A DNA stretch of 64,000 nucleotides from the IMG/VR virus record IMGVR_UViG_3300010413_000005, positions 49,819 through 113,818 of that record, one strand, 5' to 3'. Positions within the stretch are counted from its first letter, which is position 1. Each line of letters opens with the position of its first letter. Source of the stretch: a virus. Positions 1 to 8,778 of the stretch are shown here, one piece after another. Under the pieces are notes generated by a model. That model saw only the letters and a program-made list of their open reading frames with translations. It had not been told where the DNA came from and searched no databases. A program made the position numbers and the translations under genes.

Positions 1-440
1 TTGGCTCGTTTGCCCAATTCTTCTATCAACGCGTTCAAATCACATCTCATGCCCTTTTTCGTGTTACCGGAGAACGGATCGTTCATGCACTTGGTAGAGA
101 ATTCGCTGGGTTCCATCTTGCGCGTTTTTACGTAATGATCGTGCTGTATACGCTCAAACGCCTTCCGTCCTACTTTCTGCATGTGTTTACGATAGTCCTT
201 GACTTCTCCTTGTAAGTGTATCCCTCCCTTTATGGTGAAGTTGCTGTACGCCAAACCGAGTTCTCCGAGCATCGATCTGATCAGATTACTTTTGTGTAGA
301 TACTTCAATCCTCCAGAGGAGAACTCTCCTCCCAATTTGTTGGGTTCGAATACCGTCACTTCGATATCGTAAAATTGATTGAAAACGTAAGACGCGACCA
401 ACCCGGAGATTCCTCCTCCTACCACAATTACTTTTTTCAT
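1..440 (-). CDS. FAD/NAD(P)-binding oxidoreductase-like protein, 5' part only
   Basis: The first 146 residues are visible; the rest runs off the left edge. The N-terminus is a Rossmann nucleotide-binding fold: a hydrophobic strand, GGGISG at residues 8-13, and an acidic residue (E32) at the end of the second strand, the usual ribose contact of FAD. A second glycine pair (LGGE, 36-39) follows, as in the amine-oxidase/UGM-like flavoprotein group. The ATG has AAGGACG upstream. It overlaps by ATGA with a short upstream reading frame. The substrate cannot be deduced, because the substrate-binding part is missing. The fold is clear; the exact enzyme is unknown. Confidence 0.7.
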   Translation of the reverse strand, partial: MKKVIVVGGGISGLVASYVFNQFYDIEVTVFEPNKLGGEFSSGGLKYLHKSNLIRSMLGELGLAYSNFTIKGGIHLQGEVKDYRKHMQKVGRKAFERIQHDHYVKTRKMEPSEFSTKCMNDPFSGNTKKGMRCDLNALIEELGKRA

Positions 441-493
441 AAAACGTCCTTAAATACAAAACGCCCACCACGGCCGGAGATCGAAGCAGCCAT
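437..493 (-). CDS. 18-residue leader reading frame coupled to the oxidoreductase
   Basis: A strong AGGAGG lies 10 bases before an ATG that opens an 18-codon frame rich in Gly, Arg and Phe. Its TGA stop shares ATGA with the start of the oxidoreductase gene. The arrangement is that of translational coupling, so it may be a tiny gene or a leader that feeds ribosomes to the next gene. The peptide matches no family I know. It may simply be chance that the frame is open. Confidence 0.35.
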   Translation of the reverse strand: MAASISGRGGRFVFKDVL

Positions 494-506
494 AGCAGGC
501 GCCCTC

Positions 507-1391
507 CTAAACACGATTCGAAACCTCGTCCAAATCGGTTCCGGAAGGTGACCCTATGATACCTTCACCGATGAATCTACATATAATTTCTGCTACTATG
601 GCTATCCCTTCTATATCCATTTTTCCAGTTTTGGTGATGAACTTGCCATCCGAAAATTCTATCAAAAACAGCTTTTCTATTTCTCCTTTTCGAAAACATT
701 CCAGAGGAGCAGCTATCCTAATTTCAGCCTTTCTGATGCGTATGGATGGACAAATAGCGGCGACCGCTACGCGGCGATTCTTAGGCAACTCCAAATACAC
801 AGACATGTAACGGCTGTTCTTCATCCTATCGATTACCACCAAATCTCCGACCGAAGCGTTTTTGGATCGCGAAATTCTCTTGCCGGAAATATTGGACAAC
901 CTTTGGAAGAATCTCATACAGAAATCTCGCGCTCGATCCAATGCGTCGCTGGCAGCCGTTCTTTTGGATTCGGTGATTTTCTTTTTCGTGCTATCGTCCA
1001 TCGGAGACGCTTTACGCAAAGACGTAACGTTTTTACGCCTTTTGGCTTTCACCGCGGAAACCTCCGGTTTTGATTTTGTAATTCTGCCATTTACTATTCC
1101 CCAAGCTTCGATAGTCTTGTTCAACAACGCTATCAAATCTTCGTCTTCCAAATGTGTGAAACAATACGTTCGGCGATCTCCGTCTTCGTCGGTGATTCTT
1201 TCGCGTCGCATGTAATTGGATACTCTGAGACTATTCGATTTGCAATGTTTCCTCAACGCAACACATCGATTCCTCATCACGCAAGGCATCTTATCGATCG
1301 GAGAATCTCCTTTTCGTTCTCCGTCGCATTGCGTATCTTTACGGGAATAATACCCGAAACATCTAGGGTACTTTTTTTTGTTTTCGAGCAT
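507..1391 (-). CDS. Hypothetical protein with Cys-rich N-terminus
   Basis: A 294-residue protein of unknown function. The first 50 residues hold five cysteines (11, 22, 37, 43, 50) between basic stretches, which could bind zinc. Residues 110-155 are very basic and low in complexity. The rest is a mixed alpha/beta region ending in hydrophobic helices (around 265-280). The start overlaps the sigma-factor gene by 29 bases and has no clear Shine-Dalgarno site, so expression may depend on coupling. The neighbourhood (sigma factor upstream) hints at gene expression, but this is only context. Confidence 0.7.
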   Translation of the reverse strand: MLENKKKYPRCFGYYSRKDTQCDGERKGDSPIDKMPCVMRNRCVALRKHCKSNSLRVSNYMRRERITDEDGDRRTYCFTHLEDEDLIALLNKTIEAWGIVNGRITKSKPEVSAVKAKRRKNVTSLRKASPMDDSTKKKITESKRTAASDALDRARDFCMRFFQRLSNISGKRISRSKNASVGDLVVIDRMKNSRYMSVYLELPKNRRVAVAAICPSIRIRKAEIRIAAPLECFRKGEIEKLFLIEFSDGKFITKTGKMDIEGIAIVAEIICRFIGEGIIGSPSGTDLDEVSNRV

Positions 1392-2391
1392 CTGAAAGCT
1401 TTTTTACCAGTTGTGAATACCAAGTCACGTAATCTGACACATATTTCCAAGTGTATTCAGCTCCTGAAACACCTCCTGTAATCAAATTGTATTTACCCTC
1501 TAAAACCAAAGTCTTATGAATCTTTCCCTTCTTCAAGAACAGTACCGCTCCCCAATGGTAGTAATGAACCTCTCTCGCCCATTCTCCGGCCGATTGGATA
1601 TCCCTGGCCGGATCGTTAGGTCTGGGATCAAGATTGCGTTTCTTGATTATCTTTCTGACGAAATCGTAATCGAATTTGTTATTCTTGCTTAGGTGTATCA
1701 TGGGCCAAGTACCCTTGTCTATATATATCTGTGATATCTCGGGAAATTCTGATTCTGCCAGATACGTAAACGCCCTCCTGATTCGTAGGCTGGAATAGTC
1801 GACCGCGTTCTTGCTCACACCGATATACTTGGCTATCAATCCGTTGGTCATCTCGGATTCGCCTTCGTTGTCCATGAAAATCATGAACGCCTCCGGTGGA
1901 TGACACATGATATCCAAAACGGTCCGATCTCGTTCGCACAACTTGTTTCTCAATTTCATTTTCAATTCCAGGCGACGCTGGTTGTCTTCGGATTGTTCGT
2001 AAACGGAATACGGATCCGGGATGTCTCCCTTGATAGTTTCTCCGGATTGCTCGGCCATCTCTTCTATCGAGACTAACTGCCAAGCCTGTTTGGAAACTAT
2101 CATCCGTCCGTTTCTTTCTTGAACTACGTGCGGAACCTTGGAATTGGTCATAGAATTCTGTATTATTCTTATGGCTTCGTATCTCAAAACCTTACTGACG
2201 AATCTGTGGAATTTACCTCTTCCGGCGTTGAAATCGTACGAATCGAAACACCTCTGAAACATGGCCACGCGCAATTCTTGCATTGCGTCGTCGAACGGGA
2301 TACCGGAAGCGATGTTGATTTTTCTAGCGTGCGTTTTCAGAATTGGCCATACGTGCTTTTCCAAATCCGCGTACAATTCTTGTAAAACCAT
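1363..2391 (-). CDS. Phage RNA polymerase sigma factor (sigma70-like)
   Basis: A 342-residue protein with a sigma region 2-like segment near residues 30-80 (acidic-aromatic helix, then a GRGKFHRFV...RYEAIR stretch typical of the -10 recognition helix). A region 4-like helix-turn-helix lies near 165-215 (ERDRTVLDIM followed by IAKYIGVSKNAVDYSSLRIRRAF). About 115 further residues follow that I do not recognise. It would bind host core polymerase and direct it to phage promoters. The ATG at 2391 was chosen over an upstream start because AAGGGAGAT sits just before it. The gene overlaps the end of the CobT-like gene by 68 bases. Confidence 0.75.
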   Translation of the reverse strand: MVLQELYADLEKHVWPILKTHARKINIASGIPFDDAMQELRVAMFQRCFDSYDFNAGRGKFHRFVSKVLRYEAIRIIQNSMTNSKVPHVVQERNGRMIVSKQAWQLVSIEEMAEQSGETIKGDIPDPYSVYEQSEDNQRRLELKMKLRNKLCERDRTVLDIMCHPPEAFMIFMDNEGESEMTNGLIAKYIGVSKNAVDYSSLRIRRAFTYLAESEFPEISQIYIDKGTWPMIHLSKNNKFDYDFVRKIIKKRNLDPRPNDPARDIQSAGEWAREVHYYHWGAVLFLKKGKIHKTLVLEGKYNLITGGVSGAEYTWKYVSDYVTWYSQLVKKLSDARKQKKVP

Positions 2392-4006
2392 TTCGATCTC
2401 CCTTTTTACCGAACAACTTCTTTCCCAGACCACTGTACAAAGCCAAGGGTAAATCATCCAATTTCATTATCGCGGAACAAACGGCTCCGGTTTTCTGATT
2501 GTAAAATGCGGCCACATCTATAGTAAGCACGCCTATGGATATCACTTCTATTCCGGATTTCGTTATCGTTTCCACAGATTCAGCCAAATGGTTGGCTAAA
2601 ATACCACTGTCGCATCCGTACGCCAAGGGCGCTCCGTCCGACAATACAATCAACACTTTGCGCTTTTCTTGTCGCACTATCAAACGTTTAGCAGCAGACA
2701 AAATCGCTTCTCCGTCCGCGTTATCCATGTATCCGTCGATGAAAGAGAATCTACTTCTGCACACATTTAGTCTTTCATCGAATTCCTTGAATACTATGTA
2801 ATCGAACGGCGCTCGAGCCTGATATATCTCGTCTTCGAAGTTGATTCCCTTCGGATATCTTTCCACATTGTTGTGAAATCCCAATACTTCAAACGGGATT
2901 CCCAATCTCTCTATGGTGTCGGATAATCCTACGGCGGATACTCTTACGTGCCAAGCCTTGGTCTTTTTCTTTTTCGCCTTGCCCATGGAACCGGACAAGT
3001 CAATCAAAATCAATATCGCTGTTGAAGTATCGACCGGAGCTCCGCGTTCATAATGCACGTTTCGATTACCGGTTATGACCGAATGTAGAGAAGAAGAATC
3101 CAGAAATCCGCTATCTCGGTCGCCGATCGGAGCGCGTTCCTTTTCCGCTCTCATTGTTTCGATAATCGCCCTGCGCATCGCCGAAGCATTCTTCTTCGTT
3201 TCTGACAAGTCGGATACGAACGTGGACGCGTTTCCGGTAGTCGGTTTCACCCAACGGTCCATGGCCAAACAATCCGGATGCGGAATGTATCTGCCATTCT
3301 TCAACACGTCGTTCTTTGATTCCTGTTCGATTTTGTCTTTCAATCGCGATTTGAAATCGAAAGATTGCTCTCCGGCCGGAGGGATGAACGAAATCATAGG
3401 AGATATCTTCTTGGCCAATTCGTATGTACTTTCGGAATCGGCAAGCGATTTCACAGACAAAAACATCTCAGATATCGGTTCGTATTCGGATCTAACGTGA
3501 TCCGGAATCCACCTCAAATCCAGATTCAACCCGTCGGATATCGCTGCGCACAAAAGCATTTTGAAGTCGGACAATTCTCCGGCCTTGGATTGCTTCTCTA
3601 ACAACTTCGACGCCTCATTGTTGGAGAAATCCAGATTGTCTTTCATTCCCGGATAAATCGCGCCGTATTTCAATTCTATTCTGATGTCTTCCAAAGCGTT
3701 GAATGCCGACTTCACTTTCACGTCGGATTCGTTTTTGTACAGATCTACGGCGCCCCTCAAACCGCGATTCTTGGAATACACTTCTTCGGCCGCGTGACAC
3801 AATTCGTGATCCAGTTCTCCGTTCAACGCGCGCATTGAGGACTTGCCCAGTTTGTCCGAATTGTAAGGCAATCTTATCACGGTTCCGTCGAAATCACAAC
3901 GGCATCCGGTCATTTCCACTGATACGTGGTAATTGTTCGATATCGCGCGCGCTATGTTAGCGAACGGAGTCTCCAGCTTCCGGAGGTGTTGAACAGATTT
4001 TTTCAA
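2324..4006 (-). CDS. cobT-like: CobT-like VWA-domain protein with HExxH motif
   Basis: A 560-residue protein. The C-terminal half is a von Willebrand A domain with a full MIDAS motif (D336, S338, S340 in DLSGSMG) and a later LIVLSDGAP strand, as in the CobT subunit of aerobic cobaltochelatase. The N-terminal half carries HELCH (67-71), a zinc-binding HExxH pattern also seen in phage CobT-like proteins. It starts with TTG, supported by GGAGG six bases upstream and by a TTGA overlap with the AAA+ gene before it. CobS/CobT-type pairs form ring-ATPase plus VWA machines. In phages their target is not established, so true cobalt insertion is not implied. Confidence 0.8.
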   Translation of the reverse strand: MKKSVQHLRKLETPFANIARAISNNYHVSVEMTGCRCDFDGTVIRLPYNSDKLGKSSMRALNGELDHELCHAAEEVYSKNRGLRGAVDLYKNESDVKVKSAFNALEDIRIELKYGAIYPGMKDNLDFSNNEASKLLEKQSKAGELSDFKMLLCAAISDGLNLDLRWIPDHVRSEYEPISEMFLSVKSLADSESTYELAKKISPMISFIPPAGEQSFDFKSRLKDKIEQESKNDVLKNGRYIPHPDCLAMDRWVKPTTGNASTFVSDLSETKKNASAMRRAIIETMRAEKERAPIGDRDSGFLDSSSLHSVITGNRNVHYERGAPVDTSTAILILIDLSGSMGKAKKKKTKAWHVRVSAVGLSDTIERLGIPFEVLGFHNNVERYPKGINFEDEIYQARAPFDYIVFKEFDERLNVCRSRFSFIDGYMDNADGEAILSAAKRLIVRQEKRKVLIVLSDGAPLAYGCDSGILANHLAESVETITKSGIEVISIGVLTIDVAAFYNQKTGAVCSAIMKLDDLPLALYSGLGKKLFGKKGDRNGFTRIVRGFGKARMANSENAR

Positions 4007-5118
4007 GTAGTTCCTCCGAAATGTCTCTGTACCAATCCGCCTACGAAAACGGAATCCGAAGCGTCCATCTTATTCAATATGGTGATTCGCGCCGCTCGAG
4101 TTACATCTTTCAGTTTCAAATTTTTGCGCGACCATTCGATCAACGACCGAGTTGAAATGGACGAATAGCAATCTCCTCTACTGCAAGACTCTCTAACCAT
4201 GTTGGCCAATCTGACCATCTTGGTCGCCGTTCGGTCGTCTATTCCCTTACACCGCTTCATCAATATGGATTTTTCCACTTTCGGACTCGGGAACGTCATA
4301 TATATCACGACTCCGAACCGATCGACGAATGACTCTTTTTGAGGCAAATCATTACATGTAGCGATGATTCTGAAATTGGGATCGAATTCGATCGATCTGC
4401 CTCCGTCTCCGGTGATTACCAGCTGGCGAGGTTTGGTCATGGCGGTGTACAACGAAAACGATATGTGTCCGGGCATCGCTTCGACTTCTTCCAACAGTAG
4501 CCAATAACCGCGATCGGCCGATATCGGTAGCGAACCGTCAAACCATTCGGTTTTTGATTGCCCGGTCTTCTTGTCGATGGTCACACCCTTTTCTCCGATG
4601 AATTCGGCTTTGCGCATATCCCCATCGTTTTGTACCCTCAATACCGGTTGATTGCAGATCGAAGCCAACTCCATAACCAGGGTGGATTTACCGACTCCGA
4701 CCGGTCCGTGTATCAGAACATTGTCGTCATCTTCGATTCCCAAAGACAACTCCTCAAGATGACCCGCTTCTCGATCTGATATGATCCATTCCGGATCATG
4801 TATCGGAACCATTTTGGAATCTCTCTCCGAGAGCTCTCTTTTGAAAGAAGGACTCGCAGCCCCTATTCTGAATACTGTAAAAGATGATCCGGTTCCCGGA
4901 TCGACTCCGATTATGTTATGGCGACTTGCCTCTTTGCGCAATTGGTGCGCTGCGTCGCTGACCGTCGGAGCTCCGGGATACTTGTTCAGATACGCGATGA
5001 CGTCCATATCGTGTTTCTTGTTCACGTGGACGTCTAATCGATGATACCATTGTCCGCATTCTTTACACTGTATTTTTTTGCGGCCTTTTCCGTCAATGCT
5101 GCTAGTAGGATCTCCCAT
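4003..5118 (-). CDS. cobS-like: CobS-like MoxR-family AAA+ ATPase with MucR-like zinc finger
   Basis: A 371-residue protein. Residues 18-36 form a zinc finger (C18, C21, H31, H36) followed by a YLNKYPGAP segment, similar to the MucR/Ros finger. A MoxR/CobS-type AAA+ domain follows, with Walker A GPVGVGKST (138-146), Walker B LLLEEVEA (207-214) and an ATCND sensor-1 strand. It is the ATPase partner of the overlapping VWA protein. A promoter-like pair (TTGCCT-N17-TATATT) ends only nine bases before the ATG and there is no Shine-Dalgarno site, so the message may be nearly leaderless. Confidence 0.85.
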   Translation of the reverse strand: MGDPTSSIDGKGRKKIQCKECGQWYHRLDVHVNKKHDMDVIAYLNKYPGAPTVSDAAHQLRKEASRHNIIGVDPGTGSSFTVFRIGAASPSFKRELSERDSKMVPIHDPEWIISDREAGHLEELSLGIEDDDNVLIHGPVGVGKSTLVMELASICNQPVLRVQNDGDMRKAEFIGEKGVTIDKKTGQSKTEWFDGSLPISADRGYWLLLEEVEAMPGHISFSLYTAMTKPRQLVITGDGGRSIEFDPNFRIIATCNDLPQKESFVDRFGVVIYMTFPSPKVEKSILMKRCKGIDDRTATKMVRLANMVRESCSRGDCYSSISTRSLIEWSRKNLKLKDVTRAARITILNKMDASDSVFVGGLVQRHFGGTT

Positions 5119-5127
5119 ATCTTTTTG

Positions 5128-5156
5128 AATATAATCCGCGTTTTTACGGAAGGCAA
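5128..5156 (-). promoter_or_regulatory. Candidate promoter of the CobS/CobT/sigma group
   Basis: On the minus strand TTGCCT (5156-5151), a 17-base spacer and TATATT (5133-5128). The -10 box is identical to that of the three early promoters at the right end, and the spacer length is the same. Transcription would start about three bases before the ATG at 5118, giving a leaderless or nearly leaderless message. Confidence 0.5.
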
Positions 5157-5166
5157 GTGTATTTTA

Positions 5167-6189
5167 TCAGATTTTTATGTATATTTCTCCGAGAGCGTTT
5201 ATCCTATCCCTCAGAGCTGATACATATTCCTTACGATCTCCTGTGAATTTCTTGGCCTTTTCTATGGTTTCCATAGCTTGATCAAGATTGGATTTTCCCG
5301 GATCTATTCCGTCCGGTAATCTGCCGATGTACACGTTCCGGAAATGAGATGATAAGCGTTCCGCGACCTTGAACGGCGCCGTTTTCTCTTCCGGATCGAG
5401 CACTACGGTAACTCCGCACAATTCGTCCAGCCTGCACAGCAAATCAAACTGCTCGTCGTGAAGAACCTTGCCTCCCAGCCCTATCGTTGGAATGCCGTGT
5501 TGATTGAATATAACAGCATCTATCGGTCCTTCAACCACACAGAAATCGGTAGCGCCCAATTTCGCGATGTCCCAACCTATCAAAAGTCGTTTGTGGTCTA
5601 TTCCCTTTGGATTGAGATATTTTGGTTCCAGTTCTCCGGTCATATCCCGAGATGTGAACGATTGCCCGTTGGGACAAACTATCGGAATGATCAGTCTGTT
5701 CCTATATCTTCCACGAGTGCAATATCCCATGTTCCATGCGCGCGCGGTGTATGATTTGATTCTTCTACTCTTCAAATACTTCGGAAGTCTCCATTTGCCT
5801 TTTCGATAAATCGGCTTCATCTCGCTGGGCAGCTCCGCCATTACGTCGCCGTCCGGTAATTCGTCGTCGTCTTCGGATATCCTCAGAGATGCTATCCTAC
5901 TCTTCAACGTTTCCAGGTCATCTCTGCGTCGAAACTGAACAGCTTGGCGAAATACCAATCTGACCGCTTCTTCCCAAGATATGCCCTCCGCGGTCGCTAC
6001 CAACCCGAACACGCTGTTGCCTCTGAAATCGCACTTGAAACAAACATATTTTCCGGAACGCGTATTGAAGTAGAACGAACCGAACTTGCCGCAGGCCGGA
6101 CAAACTGCGGTCATCTCGTCGCCGGTTGAAGGTTTACAACGATCTAATCGGGATTCACCCCAAGAGCGTATATCAAACCCCTTGCTCAT
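5167..6189 (-). CDS. DNA primase (DnaG/Toprim type)
   Basis: A 340-residue primase that would make RNA primers at the phage fork. The N-terminal zinc-binding domain has CPAC (30-33) and CFKC (50-53), as in the CHC2-like zinc ribbon of phage primases. A Toprim domain follows, with the catalytic glutamate in VVEGPIDA (E220) and an acidic VVLDPEE strand (from D265). It lacks a helicase domain; a separate DnaB-like gene lies a few genes upstream. The ATG has GGAG four bases before it. The start overlaps the preceding small gene by 17 bases. Confidence 0.88.
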   Translation of the reverse strand: MSKGFDIRSWGESRLDRCKPSTGDEMTAVCPACGKFGSFYFNTRSGKYVCFKCDFRGNSVFGLVATAEGISWEEAVRLVFRQAVQFRRRDDLETLKSRIASLRISEDDDELPDGDVMAELPSEMKPIYRKGKWRLPKYLKSRRIKSYTARAWNMGYCTRGRYRNRLIIPIVCPNGQSFTSRDMTGELEPKYLNPKGIDHKRLLIGWDIAKLGATDFCVVEGPIDAVIFNQHGIPTIGLGGKVLHDEQFDLLCRLDELCGVTVVLDPEEKTAPFKVAERLSSHFRNVYIGRLPDGIDPGKSNLDQAMETIEKAKKFTGDRKEYVSALRDRINALGEIYIKI

Positions 6190-6499
6190 GATCTCCGATT
6201 ACTTTGTCCACCAATTTCTTGAACATATTTCGTCGCTTTTGGTATTCCGGTTTGGATGGATCGTTGTTCGGACCCATCCACTTTTTCGGATCTCTGTCCA
6301 GCGCTCGTTTGATTCGTCTAAACGATTCCGACCACTCGAACTTCGCCGATGTCACGTTGCCCGTAGTCGCCAATTTGCGTAGCGACATACGATCGAAAGA
6401 ACCCAAGGAATCCAAAGCCAACATAGCCCAATAGCATTCGTCGTAAGTAGGCTTTTTTCCGCTTTTTGCCGCTTCTATGATTTCGAATAGCGTTCTCAT
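6173..6499 (-). CDS. Hypothetical protein in replication cluster
   Basis: A 108-residue, mostly helical, basic protein not recognised. It has a conserved-looking aromatic core (YDECYWAML near residues 19-27) and ends in an acidic/basic helix. The start shares ATGA with the gene before it, and the end overlaps the primase start, so it is translated as part of the helicase-primase operon. A role in replication is suggested only by position. Confidence 0.75.
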   Translation of the reverse strand: MRTLFEIIEAAKSGKKPTYDECYWAMLALDSLGSFDRMSLRKLATTGNVTSAKFEWSESFRRIKRALDRDPKKWMGPNNDPSKPEYQKRRNMFKKLVDKVIGDHEQGV

Positions 6500-6717
6500 T
6501 TCTTATCCCTGGCTATCCATGTGCGCAATTCTCTGCCGACCAATTCGGTGGCTTCCGTGTATCCGAATCCGCCTCTTTCCGCGATTCGTTCGGCGCTTTG
6601 TCCGCAATGATATTTCTTATCATAAGCCAACCAAATTTCCAAATGCTCTTCCCAAGAAATGGTTCCTCTCGGATGTCCGTTTTCAGCCTGTATCGGTGCA
6701 CGTTTTTGTTCGCTCAT
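6496..6717 (-). CDS. Small hypothetical protein between helicase and primase
   Basis: A 73-residue protein. Residues 20-70 (an EEHLEIWLAYDKKY stretch, then AERIAERGGFGYTEATELV) look like a small helix-turn-helix: helix, AERI-type helix, turn, recognition-like helix. It could bind DNA or be a helicase/primase adaptor. It overlaps both neighbours by four bases (ATGA), the mark of tight translational coupling. Confidence 0.7.
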   Translation of the reverse strand: MSEQKRAPIQAENGHPRGTISWEEHLEIWLAYDKKYHCGQSAERIAERGGFGYTEATELVGRELRTWIARDKK

Positions 6718-8114
6718 CTTCTGTCCTCAACTTCCTTCTCCCGGATTCTCATCTTGTGATATTCAGCGAGCGCCGGAACGATCTTGCCGGATTCTCCGTC
6801 GCGATGTTTCGCTATGAACAAATCGAGCGCTTTCTCCGGTCCTTCTTCCGGAGCTTCAAATTCCTCGTCAATCTCTTCGTCGTCTTCGGTGACCTTGACT
6901 TCTTTCTTCCTGTTCTGTTTGCCGTAATCCGGATCGTTCACGCTGATAATCAAGTCGGCAATTCGAGCCTTGTCGTAGCTTTCGGCCGTCCCTTCAGCCA
7001 TAGCCGTTTTATCAGCCCACTGAGAACCAGCGTGAACGCTGGAATATATGGCGTATCCTTCGTCTTCTCCTAACCCCTTGGCTCTCCAATAAACCTCAGA
7101 TTGCTGCAGCCGAAATTTCTCTCCTCTCATATTCGTGGCCAATATGTGATCCAACGAATCGAAACAAATCAACTTCGGCCGCCAACCGTCGAATTGTTCT
7201 TTCAAATCCTCCAAAAGCGTAATCACGTCTTCGAACGTTGCGGACCGGACCGGGAACGAGGCGATTTTCAATTTGTTATTGAACTTCTTGGCCATCTTTT
7301 TGTAGCGCTTATCGATGGCTCGAGCGTCCTGCGGTGTGAGATTGTAACCCTTCAAATCCTTGTAGTTCATTCCCAACCACAAAGCATCAGCTCGAGTCGC
7401 GACCTGGCGCGCCGGCATTTCGAACGGTATCACAAGAGTCTCATATCCCTGCTTTATCGAGTGGTACGCCAGATTGTTGAGAGCGATCGATTTGCCTTTA
7501 CCGGTCGTTCCCATTATCAGACCCAACTCTCCTATTCGCAACCCCTTTGTTATATTGTCTATCGTCTTCCATCCGGTCATTATCGCTGTTACTTCGTCCG
7601 GATGTTCTCTTTCGTATTTTCTGGCGTCTTGACGATCGTAAAACTCCTCTACCCAATTGATCAGAGTGTACTTTCTCTCCTCAACTTTCTTTTTGCTGGC
7701 TTCTCCGAAAACCTTGTAAACGTCGTCCAAGTCTCCGTCTTCGAGATGTTTTGCCCCCTGTTCCAAAGCCAGCTGCGCGTTTACATACAAAACGAATTTC
7801 TTCAATCGCTCGAGCGCCAATTTCGGATTATCCGCGCGTTTCTTGGCTATCCTCTTCACCGCTTGCAGATGGGATAGTCTCTCCTCTTGTTTCCTGCGGA
7901 AGTTCTCCTTGGCTATGGCCATGTACATTTTCGGAGTCGGAGTCTCTCCGAATTGCGTCAAAGAGTATCTCAACACGCTCCAAATCCAAGAGCGCTCCTT
8001 GCTTCCGAAATGATGAGCGTCGCAGATCCGGATGGCCTGTTTCGCGTACGCCTTGTCGCGCATCGCACAAGCTAAGATGGTTTCTTCAAACTCTTTATCG
8101 AACTTACGATCCAT
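6714..8114 (-). CDS. Replicative DNA helicase (DnaB/gp41-like, RecA fold)
   Basis: A 466-residue ring helicase that unwinds the phage fork. The N-terminal helical domain (about 1-140) is followed by the RecA-type core with Walker A GTTGKGKS (202-209), a VIPFEMP strand with the conserved glutamate near 230, and the Walker B strand PKLICFDSLDH. The C-terminal tail has an acidic run (EDDEEIDEEFEAPEE). The start overlaps the loader gene by 11 bases and the end overlaps the next gene by four. The order loader-helicase-primase supports the call. Confidence 0.88.
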   Translation of the reverse strand: MDRKFDKEFEETILACAMRDKAYAKQAIRICDAHHFGSKERSWIWSVLRYSLTQFGETPTPKMYMAIAKENFRRKQEERLSHLQAVKRIAKKRADNPKLALERLKKFVLYVNAQLALEQGAKHLEDGDLDDVYKVFGEASKKKVEERKYTLINWVEEFYDRQDARKYEREHPDEVTAIMTGWKTIDNITKGLRIGELGLIMGTTGKGKSIALNNLAYHSIKQGYETLVIPFEMPARQVATRADALWLGMNYKDLKGYNLTPQDARAIDKRYKKMAKKFNNKLKIASFPVRSATFEDVITLLEDLKEQFDGWRPKLICFDSLDHILATNMRGEKFRLQQSEVYWRAKGLGEDEGYAIYSSVHAGSQWADKTAMAEGTAESYDKARIADLIISVNDPDYGKQNRKKEVKVTEDDEEIDEEFEAPEEGPEKALDLFIAKHRDGESGKIVPALAEYHKMRIREKEVEDRR

Positions 8115-8778
8115 TATATCCCATAGATTTGGACATTTCTGTTGCTTCTTTGGTTCTGTAATCTCCTCCTAACATTTCCACTGTTTTATATTTCCCAGTA
8201 AGCATTGAGCTGATCGTCGGACCGTACGATTCACGCAGATCCTTTTCACTGAGATTGGAAGCCAACAACGTAGGGAAAGCGTTGTCGTATCTGTTCTTCA
8301 ACAGAGCTTCCAAACGAGAAGCCAAGAACCCACTTTTCGAAGTGTGCTCTTTGCCCAGCTCGTCTATGAACAGAAAATCGGAGTTCAAACAATATCGCAA
8401 CAGTTCGGCCGCGACCGGACTGTCGAATCCGATTTTGATATTGGTATCCAAATCGCTCAAAGTGGTGTAATAAATCCTGTACCCTACTCGGACCGCTCTT
8501 CCCAAGATGTAACAGCCGAACATGGTTTTTCCGTTGCCGTTATCGCCCACGAATAGCAATCCGTATCCATTGTTGTACGCTCTGTGTAGTTTATTCTTGT
8601 ATTTGAGCACTACCGACTGAAAGATATCCACGTTGTGTGTGACGTCCGACGATTTGACGTACCAATGAATCGATGGAACACAACCCCTGTAAAGAGCCAA
8701 GTCGTATCTGTGTTTTGAGTTCTTCAGGTTGTATTTTCTGTCCATCGCGAACGATAGGACTTCGCTATCACTTCTCAT
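8104..8778 (-). CDS. DnaC/IstB-like AAA+ helicase loader
   Basis: A 224-residue ATPase with Walker A GDNGNGKT (78-85), Walker B FLFIDELGKEH near 134-144 and a LLASNLS sensor-1 segment near 172, the pattern of DnaC-type loaders. It would place the DnaB-like helicase on the origin opened by the initiator. The ATG at 8778 is preferred over an in-frame GTG at 8787 because AGGTG lies seven bases before it. The start overlaps the initiator gene by 11 bases. Confidence 0.82.
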   Translation of the reverse strand: MRSDSEVLSFAMDRKYNLKNSKHRYDLALYRGCVPSIHWYVKSSDVTHNVDIFQSVVLKYKNKLHRAYNNGYGLLFVGDNGNGKTMFGCYILGRAVRVGYRIYYTTLSDLDTNIKIGFDSPVAAELLRYCLNSDFLFIDELGKEHTSKSGFLASRLEALLKNRYDNAFPTLLASNLSEKDLRESYGPTISSMLTGKYKTVEMLGGDYRTKEATEMSKSMGYNGS

